A program made the translations under genes and the position numbers. A DNA stretch of 64,000 nt, from NCBI GenBank assembly GCA_944326585.1, contig CALVEN010000004.1, forward strand, positions 62,001-126,000. Direction: 5' to 3'. This document shows positions 8,720 to 15,988 of this stretch, one piece after another (the stretch's first letter is position 1; each line of letters opens with the position of its first letter). The stretch comes from Candidatus Gastranaerophilales bacterium. GTDB taxonomy: Bacteria > Cyanobacteriota > Vampirovibrionia > Gastranaerophilales > Gastranaerophilaceae. The notes below the pieces were generated by a model. The model was not told the DNA's origin and ran no database searches. It worked only from the letters and a program-made list of their open reading frames with translations.

Positions 8720-9895
8720 CTAATTAATTATATTTTCATACCTTTTAATCAAATTTGTACGATAAATACTGTCCGTCAAATGCAAAGCCAAATCTCTATA
8801 GCTTTTTGCAACATTTGAATCAGGATTTATGTCACTTACCGGAATTCCTTTATTAATTGATGACATCATTGTAAAATAGTTATTCGGAATTTTCCAGTAA
8901 ACTTTCCTTTCCAGAACATTTTCAATATCATCAATACTGACTTCATCATTTTCCATATAACGGTTCAAAAGTATCTGTGTTTTATTTTTATCAAACCCGA
9001 GTCTTTCAAACAATTCAAGACATCTCTGTGCGTTTCTGAGCGCCGGAAGATTAGCAATAGTCACAAGAAAAATAAGGTCAGATTCTGTCAGCGCCGCAAT
9101 ATTTTTCGCGTCAAAACTGGATTCCGCATCCACAACGATATAGGAAAATGTTTTTTTAAGCATGGAAAACAATTTTGTAATATGTTCCGGCAAAATATCC
9201 GCAGCCTGCTTAAAAAACGGAGGATCCGCCAGTACATAAAGGCTTGTGCTTTTGTATTTTTCCATAGTGCTCAACAGAAAATCGTCGTTCATTTTGTCAA
9301 GATTTTCAAGCATATAGGAAATATTAAAAGACGGCTTCAAATCCATAAACGTTGTAATATCACCGAGCTGAAAATTCAAATCCAGAAGCGCGACATTTTC
9401 TTTTGTAATTTTTGCAAGCTCAAGCGCGAGATTAGATGCGATGGAGGTTTTACCTATACCGCCTTTATTGGAAAAAACAGAGATAATTTTGCATTTTGTA
9501 TTCTTTTTCGGCGCACAATAAAGAGATTCGTTAATTCTGCTCAAAGCTTCAATAAATTCCGTTTTAATCAAAGGCAGAGGCAAGAATTCTCTCGCACCGG
9601 CTCTCATAACTCTTACAATCAAATCAACGGACGGATTATCAGATAGCACGGCAATTTTACAATTATGAATATTTTGGCTGACATTAGATATAAAATCCAA
9701 TTTTGAATCGAAATTATCTGATACATCAACAATCAAAACCGATTTATCAAACATAGCCAAAGTATCGTATATTTCAGTATAATCCGCGAACTTATCAAGC
9801 ACTTCAAAATGTTCAAACTCACTTAAATACAATTCCAGAACCTTGCGAGTCTGAGTATTACCGGTTAAAATAATTATTGAAACCTTATTCTGCAT
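8720..9895 (-). CDS. CpaE/MinD-like ATPase with receiver-like N-terminal domain
   Basis: 391 residues. Residues 1-125 look like a receiver-type fold (SIIILTGN, VLIVDVSD, AVLSDNPSVD, MRAGAREFLPLPL), and the rest is a MinD/ParA ATPase with the deviant Walker A KGGIGKTS near residue 148, a Walker A' DLNFQLGD and VVDAESSFD. This is the CpaE architecture; CpaE positions Tad pilus assembly in other bacteria. No other tad/cpa genes are in the window apart from a possible CpaF-N-like neighbour. The ATG is exactly six bases from a TAGAAT -10 box, so the mRNA is probably leaderless. Confidence 0.88.
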   Translation of the reverse strand: MQNKVSIIILTGNTQTRKVLELYLSEFEHFEVLDKFADYTEIYDTLAMFDKSVLIVDVSDNFDSKLDFISNVSQNIHNCKIAVLSDNPSVDLIVRVMRAGAREFLPLPLIKTEFIEALSRINESLYCAPKKNTKCKIISVFSNKGGIGKTSIASNLALELAKITKENVALLDLNFQLGDITTFMDLKPSFNISYMLENLDKMNDDFLLSTMEKYKSTSLYVLADPPFFKQAADILPEHITKLFSMLKKTFSYIVVDAESSFDAKNIAALTESDLIFLVTIANLPALRNAQRCLELFERLGFDKNKTQILLNRYMENDEVSIDDIENVLERKVYWKIPNNYFTMMSSINKGIPVSDINPDSNVAKSYRDLALHLTDSIYRTNLIKRYENIIN

Positions 9896-9901
9896 ACATA
9901 A

Positions 9902-9912
9902 ATTCTAGCATA
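9902..9912 (-). promoter_or_regulatory. extended -10 box giving a leaderless start for the CpaE-like gene
   Basis: On the minus strand TATGCTAGAAT (extended TGCTAGAAT) ends six bases before the ATG at 9895. A transcript starting at the normal distance would begin at or beside the A of ATG. No SD precedes this ATG. Confidence 0.65.
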
Positions 9913-9982
9913 TTTTTTCAAATCAATCAACAAGGAAAACGGGGATTGAAAATTTCAACCCCCTTGAACATCCGGGGGGATG

Positions 9983-11944
9983 TTAAAAAAGTTTTTCTAA
10001 TTTTTTCAAACGCTTTTCAAAATCCTGATTTTGTTTTTTCAACGTTTCATTTTCAGCTTGAAGAGATTTAACTTCATCCTGCAAAGCTTTAATTTCTTCG
10101 TCACGCTTATCAATTCTTGCAATAACTGATTTAACTTCCTCAACAAGGGCTGTTAATTTTGCATCAAGTTCCTTTATTGCATTTACCATTGCGTAAAATA
10201 TATCATCTCTGCGGATTCGCAAATAACCCTCGTTATCTTTTGTTACAGCATCAGGAAATATTTTTTGCAAATCCTGTGCTATTACACCAACCTGAGGCTG
10301 TTTTGTTTTATCTTTCTTAAAAGTATAATTATACACTTTTAATTCGCGTATTTTTTCCAATCCGGATTTATTTTCACCTTTGATATTTTTTAGTCGTCTG
10401 TCAGAAGACTGCGGAGCAGTAAATGTACCTTTTACTTCTAAATTACCGGCAATACGCACTAAAGTATCCCCACCTCCTAAATATATTATTTTATCATCAT
10501 TTGTCCGCTCGGCAGCCGCATCATAACCAACAGGACCTGACCTTGGTCCTATACATGTTTTGTATGAGCCCGTAGTAATATACTGACATGCAAAATCACC
10601 TATTGCAATATTATGATGGCCTGTTGTATTTTTCTCCAAAGCATAATATCCGATTGCGATATTAGCATAGCCGGATGTATTATCATTCAAAGAAGCGTAA
10701 CCAATTGCCATATTGTTATAGCCTGTTTTATTTGCTTGAAGTACATGTGAGCCAATAGCTATATTTTGATTACCGGTAGTATTATTATTAAGCACATAAA
10801 TACCCAATGCAGTATTGTCATAACCTGTCGTATTTGAAGATAATGGATAATATCCAATAGCTATATTTTGATTACCGTAATAAGGATATAGAGGCGCACT
10901 AGAACCATCATTTTTTTCTAATGCCTTGTATCCGATTGCAATATTGTAATCTCCAATTTTATTGTAACTTAATGCGTCTTCACCAATTGCAATATTATTA
11001 ATACCTTCAATATTTGAAGTTAATGCACCATAACCGATTGCGGTGTTATAATTGCCGGATTTATTTCCATATAAAGCATTTCTACCTACAGCTACATTCC
11101 CGACTCCGGAATCATTCGAACTTAATGCATGACTACCCAATGCAGTATTATAGTCGCCTTCTTTATTCGCTCCCATGGCAAAATATCCGACTGCAGAATT
11201 TCCAATACCTTCCGTATTGCTATTCAATGCATAATACCCGATTCCAATATTATTAGAACCGCCTGAATTGCTATGCAATACATTAGTTCCTATTGCTATG
11301 TTTGAAGTCCCTGTTATCGCTGTCTGCATTGCATTTGTACCGACTGCTATGTTCTGTGATCCTGACGTCAATGATGATAACGTATTATAACCTATTGCAA
11401 TATTACTTGAGCCTGATGTATCCGATGCTAATGAATTATAGCCAAATGCTGTATTATACTTACCTGAGGTAAAGCTATTCAATGCATTTTTGCCGAATGC
11501 TGTATTGTATTGACCTGTCGATGAGACAGAAAGCAACTGTTTCGGCGTATTAAAAAGAAAATTATTATCATTGAAAGCTATTTGTCCGATTTTAGTATTA
11601 CCCGATTTAAATAAAATCGGAAGCATATCTTCATCCGGTGTTTTTATTATTAATCTGCTTCTGTGATCATTTGCATCTTTACTGTTTTGACCTATCATCG
11701 CGGTCTGTTCCGATGCAAGTCCGTAATAGATATCGCTGTTGTTTGCTGCGTATTTCCACGGGCTTGAATTATCTACCGTACGCCTTTTGGTCATCATAGG
11801 CGCAAATGCCGCCAGAACTATCGACAGTATAAGCATTACTACCATCATCTCAGCTAGTGTAAAAGCAGATTTTTTTACACTATCATGCCTTTTATTTTTT
11901 CTGTATAAACACATCAATACGCTAATAACAGCTGATTTTTTCAT
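9983..11944 (-). CDS. prepilin-like N-terminus fused to a 17-residue-repeat fibre and a Peptidase_S74 chaperone domain
   Basis: 653 residues. The N-terminus has a basic leader and a class III-like/type IV prepilin site, KKSA^FTLAEMMVVM (cleavage after A27, Glu at +5), then a hydrophobic helix. Residues roughly 145-460 are 18 repeats of 17 residues, consensus NxAIGxxALxxNxxGxx, as in YadA-head and phage tail-fibre beta-helices; one repeat carries a 9-residue insertion. Next comes a Peptidase_S74 intramolecular chaperone domain (SSDRRLKNIK, YTFKKD, VGVIAQDLQKIFPDAV), which trimerises and self-cleaves in phage endosialidases, and finally a coiled coil. SD AGGGGGT precedes ATG 11944. It likely makes a trimeric surface fibre. 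Confidence 0.92.
   Translation of the reverse strand: MKKSAVISVLMCLYRKNKRHDSVKKSAFTLAEMMVVMLILSIVLAAFAPMMTKRRTVDNSSPWKYAANNSDIYYGLASEQTAMIGQNSKDANDHRSRLIIKTPDEDMLPILFKSGNTKIGQIAFNDNNFLFNTPKQLLSVSSTGQYNTAFGKNALNSFTSGKYNTAFGYNSLASDTSGSSNIAIGYNTLSSLTSGSQNIAVGTNAMQTAITGTSNIAIGTNVLHSNSGGSNNIGIGYYALNSNTEGIGNSAVGYFAMGANKEGDYNTALGSHALSSNDSGVGNVAVGRNALYGNKSGNYNTAIGYGALTSNIEGINNIAIGEDALSYNKIGDYNIAIGYKALEKNDGSSAPLYPYYGNQNIAIGYYPLSSNTTGYDNTALGIYVLNNNTTGNQNIAIGSHVLQANKTGYNNMAIGYASLNDNTSGYANIAIGYYALEKNTTGHHNIAIGDFACQYITTGSYKTCIGPRSGPVGYDAAAERTNDDKIIYLGGGDTLVRIAGNLEVKGTFTAPQSSDRRLKNIKGENKSGLEKIRELKVYNYTFKKDKTKQPQVGVIAQDLQKIFPDAVTKDNEGYLRIRRDDIFYAMVNAIKELDAKLTALVEEVKSVIARIDKRDEEIKALQDEVKSLQAENETLKKQNQDFEKRLKKLEKLF
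10565..11510 (-). repeat. tandem 51-bp coding repeats (18 copies) encoding the fibre
   Basis: Eighteen imperfect 51-bp units, each coding one NxAIGxxALxxNxxGxx rung, fill this part of the fibre gene; the twelfth unit holds 27 extra bases. The copies are diverged at DNA level, so they are old rather than freshly expanded. The length (about 945 bp) equals 18 x 51 + 27. Confidence 0.85.
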
Positions 11945-11997
11945 AATTTTAACTACCCCCTAATCTTGCATAAAAATATTTTATCAAAACAAATAAA

Positions 11998-12141
11998 AAA
12001 AAGCAATATAAAAGCCCCGAACAAGCGCGATTTTGTTACCTGCCGGTCTCGCAGGTGGGTGAGCGCCTCGACAAATCCGTTTCCCGCTGGCGATGATTAA
12101 TCGGCGGGTATACTGCAATGTCAGACAGAGTCAACTCTCCC
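11998..12141 (-). ncRNA. candidate structured RNA (leader or stand-alone)
   Basis: The region is GC-richer than its surroundings and folds into at least three hairpins: AGAG/CTCT close to the 5' end; CCCGCCGAT paired with ATCG-CCA-GCGGG (12083-12108); and GATTTGT paired with ACAAAATC (12030-12037 with 12071-12077) enclosing a perfect ACCTGC/GCAGGT hairpin (12039-12057). A minus-strand TATACT box at 12146-12151 would start an RNA near 12140, and a U8 tract follows at about 12003-11995. It is either a leader 50 bases before the fibre gene or a separate sRNA. I cannot match it to tmRNA, RNase P, SRP or a known riboswitch. Confidence 0.5.
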
Positions 12142-12151
12142 TTTTAGTATA

Positions 12152-12330
12152 ATGTAGGAACAAAATTAACACCCGTCCGGAGCATTAACATGTTAACACA
12201 TGTTATTTGGCTTTTCAATAGTATTAAATCTTAATGCCTGATATATGTCTTTAAAAACTTGCTTCGGACCCTCTTTACAGAGATACTGAAACAAGTTCAG
12301 CATGACAAAAACCTTACTCTGCTTATGTTA
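12152..12330. other. intergenic stretch with one dispersed repeat unit
   Basis: The stretch between the candidate RNA promoter and the end of the 662-residue gene shows no coding frame. It includes the short palindrome CTGAA-N4-TTCAG followed by CATGACA (about 12284-12306), a unit that recurs at 33025-33050, and a palindromic AACATGTTAACACATGTT segment near 12186-12205. I see nothing else. Confidence 0.5.
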
Positions 12331-14319
12331 CTACCAATTCATTGCAAGAGTTTCCAGCGCCTGTTTTTCGGCTAAATCTGCTCTTGCAAGTGCTGCTTGA
12401 CCTTTTGTCGGATCTTCACCTTTAAGCTGAACACCAACCGGCGACGGAATATATGTTCTTACAGGTTCCAAAACCTTGCCGTCATCGTCTTTTTGTTCGC
12501 CGTTAATAATTGTTGTATTATTCACATTATTAGTGACTGTTGATTGCGGGGTTTGATATCTTTGACCGTTCTGATACATATTAAGAAGATTAGTCGGAGT
12601 GTTCGGGATTACTGTCGGCTGATTGTTGAACGGATTATTATTTGATTGCGAAGCAATCTGTTGTTCAGGCAGCTGTTCAGGTTCTTTTTCTTCATCAAGA
12701 ACTGATTTTGTCGGTTTGCCGAAAACTTTATTTTCTGCTTTTGTACAAGCTTTTGCAATAACCGGAACGATTACCATCATAGGCAATGCAATCCTGAGCG
12801 GTACCCCGCCCAAATTCTTCAAGAAATTAGGAATTTTTCTCAATAAATTCAAATTCATCTTAGATGCTGATTTATAAGCCGCGCGGGTTTCGTTACCCAT
12901 ATTGATAAATCTGCCTATACCTTTGAAGAAACGTGTTATCGGATTTTTTACATCAGCTTTTAACATACCTGACAAAGCTTTTTTAGCGGCTTTGTAATCT
13001 GCTTTTGTAGCAAATCCGCCGGCTTTTGCTTTTTCATTGAATGCTTTCAATGCTGCACGATATGTTTCAACACCTTTTTTATCAAGTCCCGCATATTTCA
13101 TACCGCCGACTTTATGCATAGCCATGTATGCAAAAGGCATAGCCATAAAGTATGAAAAATCATTTACAAATCGTTCCATAAAGGTTTTAAATTTTTCACC
13201 TTTTGGCGCAATAAATGAATTTGCAAGCATGTCACCAAAGATTGCAGCCTGCATGAATACAGCCAATTTGCCGCCCGCAAATCTGTTTGTTGTACCTTCT
13301 AAGAAATATCCGAATGCTTTCGGCAAAAATCTTCCGAGCCTTGTTTTGTTACCTTTGCCCAAAGTCGCAATAAATTTATTTCTTAATTCCGGAATCGCAA
13401 CTTTTCTGCCAAACAAATGCGCTTTTACTTTCCCGAACGTGCCTGATGCACGTTTTGCCGTAATACATAATTTATCATCCGCTTTGAGTAAAGCCTGATA
13501 CATCTTCTCAACATTAGCCAAACTGTCTTTTGTAACAGCTTCGTATTCCGCAAGATTTCGGAAACCTAATTTTCTCGCTTTTATGTGTTTGGAATACTCA
13601 TTAAGCCCGTGTACGCCTTTTTTATTGAAAATCTTATCTATACTTGCATCTTTAATCCCGAGAGCCTTTAATTCTTCTTTCGCAAGAGCTGCTGCTTTAT
13701 CGGTTTTATTCAAACCTTTTAATGAATTTGCAACCTTATCTATCTGATCTTTTGTATAGCCGAATTGTTCAAGCTTTTGGACATCATCAACAGGTTTCAT
13801 AAAATAGCCGAACAATTGATCGGTATCCATTGCCAAAAATCCTTTTAAACCGGCACCGGTACTTTTTGCGAATTTCCACTCGGCTTGAGTAGGAGTATTT
13901 GTAACCGCATAAGCGAGTTTACTTTTTCCGGTAAGCCAATTCCAGCTTTTTTCAACTCCATGCCAAACCTTTTGAACTCCTTTACCGACAGCTGTATTTG
14001 TAAATTTTGTCTGAACTTTGTCGCCCCAAGCGCCTATTCTGCCGAGAACCGATTTGTCATAATCTCCGGCACATTTCGGTCCGAATTTATCCATAGCCTG
14101 CGCTAAAGCATACCACGTTGCAAGAGTTAAACCCAAAGTCATATTCGGATTTCCTTCTTCAGATGCCTTTACACGATTTGCAAGGTATGAATGATCCACA
14201 CTCTGCTTTACAGCCTGTGCATCAATTCCTGCCTGCATTGAAGGATTCACCCCGCCCATTTGCGGCTGCCCTGCTGCCTGCATCGGTATATTATAAGGAT
14301 TTATATTATTACTAACCAT
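12331..14319 (-). CDS. large lineage-type protein of unknown function with hydrophobic patches
   Basis: 662 residues that I do not recognise. The N-terminal 40 residues are Q/G/P/N-rich; a lysine-rich helical body follows, with motifs such as WHGVEKSWNWLTGKSK. Three moderately hydrophobic stretches occur at about 350-370, 385-405 and 525-545 (the last reads LRIALPMMVIVPVIA), and the C-terminal ~120 residues are low-complexity, rich in N, Q, P and T. There is no signal peptide. It may be a membrane-associated or surface-layer-associated protein. Upstream TATAAT plus a GGCAGG site provides a promoter and SD, divergent from a 56-residue gene. Confidence 0.8.
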   Translation of the reverse strand: MVSNNINPYNIPMQAAGQPQMGGVNPSMQAGIDAQAVKQSVDHSYLANRVKASEEGNPNMTLGLTLATWYALAQAMDKFGPKCAGDYDKSVLGRIGAWGDKVQTKFTNTAVGKGVQKVWHGVEKSWNWLTGKSKLAYAVTNTPTQAEWKFAKSTGAGLKGFLAMDTDQLFGYFMKPVDDVQKLEQFGYTKDQIDKVANSLKGLNKTDKAAALAKEELKALGIKDASIDKIFNKKGVHGLNEYSKHIKARKLGFRNLAEYEAVTKDSLANVEKMYQALLKADDKLCITAKRASGTFGKVKAHLFGRKVAIPELRNKFIATLGKGNKTRLGRFLPKAFGYFLEGTTNRFAGGKLAVFMQAAIFGDMLANSFIAPKGEKFKTFMERFVNDFSYFMAMPFAYMAMHKVGGMKYAGLDKKGVETYRAALKAFNEKAKAGGFATKADYKAAKKALSGMLKADVKNPITRFFKGIGRFINMGNETRAAYKSASKMNLNLLRKIPNFLKNLGGVPLRIALPMMVIVPVIAKACTKAENKVFGKPTKSVLDEEKEPEQLPEQQIASQSNNNPFNNQPTVIPNTPTNLLNMYQNGQRYQTPQSTVTNNVNNTTIINGEQKDDDGKVLEPVRTYIPSPVGVQLKGEDPTKGQAALARADLAEKQALETLAMNW

Positions 14320-14380
14320 ACTACCTGCCTATATTATATATAAAAACAAAATCCTCTGCAGAATTGCCTTTTGAAAGCTA

Positions 14381-14397
14381 ATGTAACGAAATGTAAC
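14381..14397. promoter_or_regulatory. paired ATGTAAC direct repeat in a divergent promoter region
   Basis: ATGTAAC occurs at 14381-14387 and again at 14391-14397, one helical turn apart, between the divergent starts at 14319 (minus) and 14473 (plus). It has the look of a regulator site, but nothing identifies the protein. Confidence 0.3.
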
Positions 14398-14472
14398 AAG
14401 TTTTGCCTTATCTGAAATTTGAGGATGAGTATATACTTTATATATATGTAAGAACTGAGAGAGAGATTTAAA

Positions 14473-14643
14473 ATGGCAGTAGCTAATTTAAAAAAGATTG
14501 ACGACAAATTAAAAGATATGTACAGCGAACAGGTCACGACAACGACAAACAACGCACAGCCGTTTGTTGACAGATCGGAACTTCTGTTTGAACAGATGAA
14601 CTTTATTGCTATATATAACAAACAAGCATTGCATTTAATCTAA
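14473..14643 (+). CDS. 56-residue small protein of unknown function
   Basis: A 56-codon frame beginning MAVANLKKIDDKLKDMY with a purine-rich SD (GAGAGAGA) seven bases upstream, an AT-rich promoter (TATACT near 14432), and a strong intrinsic terminator 45 bases after the stop. This complete transcription unit supports a real gene despite its size. The N-terminal half is amphipathic-helix-like, the C-terminus is hydrophobic (FIAIYNKQALHLI) and the middle has a TTTT/NN stretch. No family is recognised. Confidence 0.6.
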   Translation: MAVANLKKIDDKLKDMYSEQVTTTTNNAQPFVDRSELLFEQMNFIAIYNKQALHLI

Positions 14644-14688
14644 CTACTATAACTAACTCCAATTAATTTTTCCCCTACAAATTTTGCA

Positions 14689-14719
14689 CCTGATTTTGAA
14701 AAAAAATCAGGTTTTTTTT
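14689..14719 (+). terminator. intrinsic terminator
   Basis: CCTGATTTT at 14689-14697 pairs with AAAATCAGG at 14703-14711, followed by eight T. It ends the 56-residue gene's transcript just before the nadD promoter. Confidence 0.85.
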
Positions 14720-14746
14720 ATGCCAATTAAGAATAATTTTTCGTGA

Positions 14747-14752
14747 TAAAAT
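14747..14752 (+). promoter_or_regulatory. extended -10 box, leaderless nadD
   Basis: TGATAAAAT (TG at 14744-14745, hexamer TAAAAT 14747-14752) stands exactly six bases before ATG 14759, with no SD in between. A transcript would begin at the start codon. Confidence 0.6.
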
Positions 14753-14758
14753 AAAAGT

Positions 14759-15352
14759 ATGAAATTATGCGTTTTTCAAGGAACTTTTAACCCGATACAC
14801 GTTGCCCATTTAAAAATGGCTGACTTTGTATTGAAAAATTACGGGTTTGATAAAATTATATTCATTCCTGCATACAAACCCCCGCATAAAAATTATGATA
14901 TTACACTCACCCCGCACAGGCTCAAAATGGTTGAACTTGCGGCACTTTCAAATCCAAACTTTAAAGTCTCCGATATCGAATACAAAAATGAACGGAATTC
15001 CTATACTTATCTTACAATTCTTGAACTTTACAAAAAATACGATATTGAAGGGAAAATTAATTTTATAATAGGAACGGATGCTTTCAAAAAAATTGACACC
15101 TGGTATGAGGCGGATAAATTAAAAAAACTTGTAAATTTTATAGTTTTTGTACGGGAAAACGAACTTGACAACAAAAAATATCATGAATTGAAAGAAAAAG
15201 GATACAATTTCACATTTGCCAAAATGGATTTTCAAGACATTTCATCAAGCAATATACGCAAAAATATCAGGGAAGGACACGATATAAGCGAATTTGTAAC
15301 TGACAAAGTAAAAGGATACATAGAAAAAAATGGATTATACAAAAATAAATAA
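14759..15352 (+). CDS. nadD: nicotinate-nucleotide adenylyltransferase
   Basis: A 197-residue NadD, converting nicotinate mononucleotide and ATP to deamido-NAD. The nucleotidyltransferase motif GTFNPIHVAHL (GxFxPxHxxH) is at residues 9-19, with the C-terminal ISSSNIRKNI (SSTxIR-type) motif and LKKLVNFIVFVRE. The length is normal. It overlaps yqeK by 23 bases, the conserved nadD-yqeK order of Firmicutes and relatives. Confidence 0.96.
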   Translation: MKLCVFQGTFNPIHVAHLKMADFVLKNYGFDKIIFIPAYKPPHKNYDITLTPHRLKMVELAALSNPNFKVSDIEYKNERNSYTYLTILELYKKYDIEGKINFIIGTDAFKKIDTWYEADKLKKLVNFIVFVRENELDNKKYHELKEKGYNFTFAKMDFQDISSSNIRKNIREGHDISEFVTDKVKGYIEKNGLYKNK

Positions 15353-15950
15353 AGACGAAATATTAAAATGGCTTAAAGAACACTTAACAGATGAAAGATA
15401 CAGTCATTGTCTCGGAACTGCCGAATGCGCCAAAGAGCTTGCGGAACAATTTCACGAAGATGAGAATAAAGCTTATGTCGCAGGACTTTTGCACGATTGC
15501 GCAAAATGTTTTGACAATGAAAAACTTCTTGACATAATCCATAAAAATCTAAAAGTCGACGAAAACGAATTAATGAATTACAAAACGCTTCACGCACCCG
15601 TGAGCGCATATTGCGCGAATAAAGATTTTGGAGTTTGCGACAATGAAATTTTATCCGCAATACGCTGGCATACTTTAGGCAAAAAAGATATGACCGATTT
15701 TGAAAAAATAATTTTTCTCGCTGATAAAATCGAACCCAACACCCGCGACAAAGAATACCGCGAAGAAATTTGTAAAATTTTAAAAGAAGATAACGGGCTT
15801 GATAAAGCTCTTTTAAAATGCTATAAAGAAACCATCAAAAGCCTTGTGAAGCGCGGCTTAAAAATCTGTCCGGTAACCGTTGATATTTACAACAACCTTA
15901 TTGATATAACAAATAGTAAAGAATGTGACAAAGTTAATAAAAAAAATTGA
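15330..15950 (+). CDS. yqeK: YqeK-type HD-domain bis(5'-nucleosyl)-tetraphosphatase
   Basis: 206 residues with HD-superfamily metal ligands: H near residue 26 (YSHCLGTAECA), the HD pair in GLLHDCAK, H in TLHAPVSA and D in IIFLADKIEPNTR. YqeK proteins hydrolyse Ap4A symmetrically to ADP. The start overlaps nadD, supporting translational coupling. The gene usually next in the series (rsfS) is missing; an unrelated gene follows after its own promoter (TGTTAGAAT at 15957-15965). Confidence 0.9.
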   Translation: MDYTKINKDEILKWLKEHLTDERYSHCLGTAECAKELAEQFHEDENKAYVAGLLHDCAKCFDNEKLLDIIHKNLKVDENELMNYKTLHAPVSAYCANKDFGVCDNEILSAIRWHTLGKKDMTDFEKIIFLADKIEPNTRDKEYREEICKILKEDNGLDKALLKCYKETIKSLVKRGLKICPVTVDIYNNLIDITNSKECDKVNKKN

Positions 15951-15988
15951 ATTTTGTGTTAGAATATTTCCATTGAGAGGGAAAACCT

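Noticed and set aside
10565-11510. Regular ~51-bp repeats that could suggest a CRISPR array or satellite
   Set aside because: The repeats are in frame, 17 codons each, diverged, with no spacers, and encode a fibre repeat.
11998-12141. Candidate RNA as 6S RNA, tmRNA, RNase P or SRP RNA
   Set aside because: It lacks the long rod closed by its two ends (6S), a tRNA-like end and tag frame (tmRNA), the RNase P P4 sequence and the SRP GGAA-loop motif.
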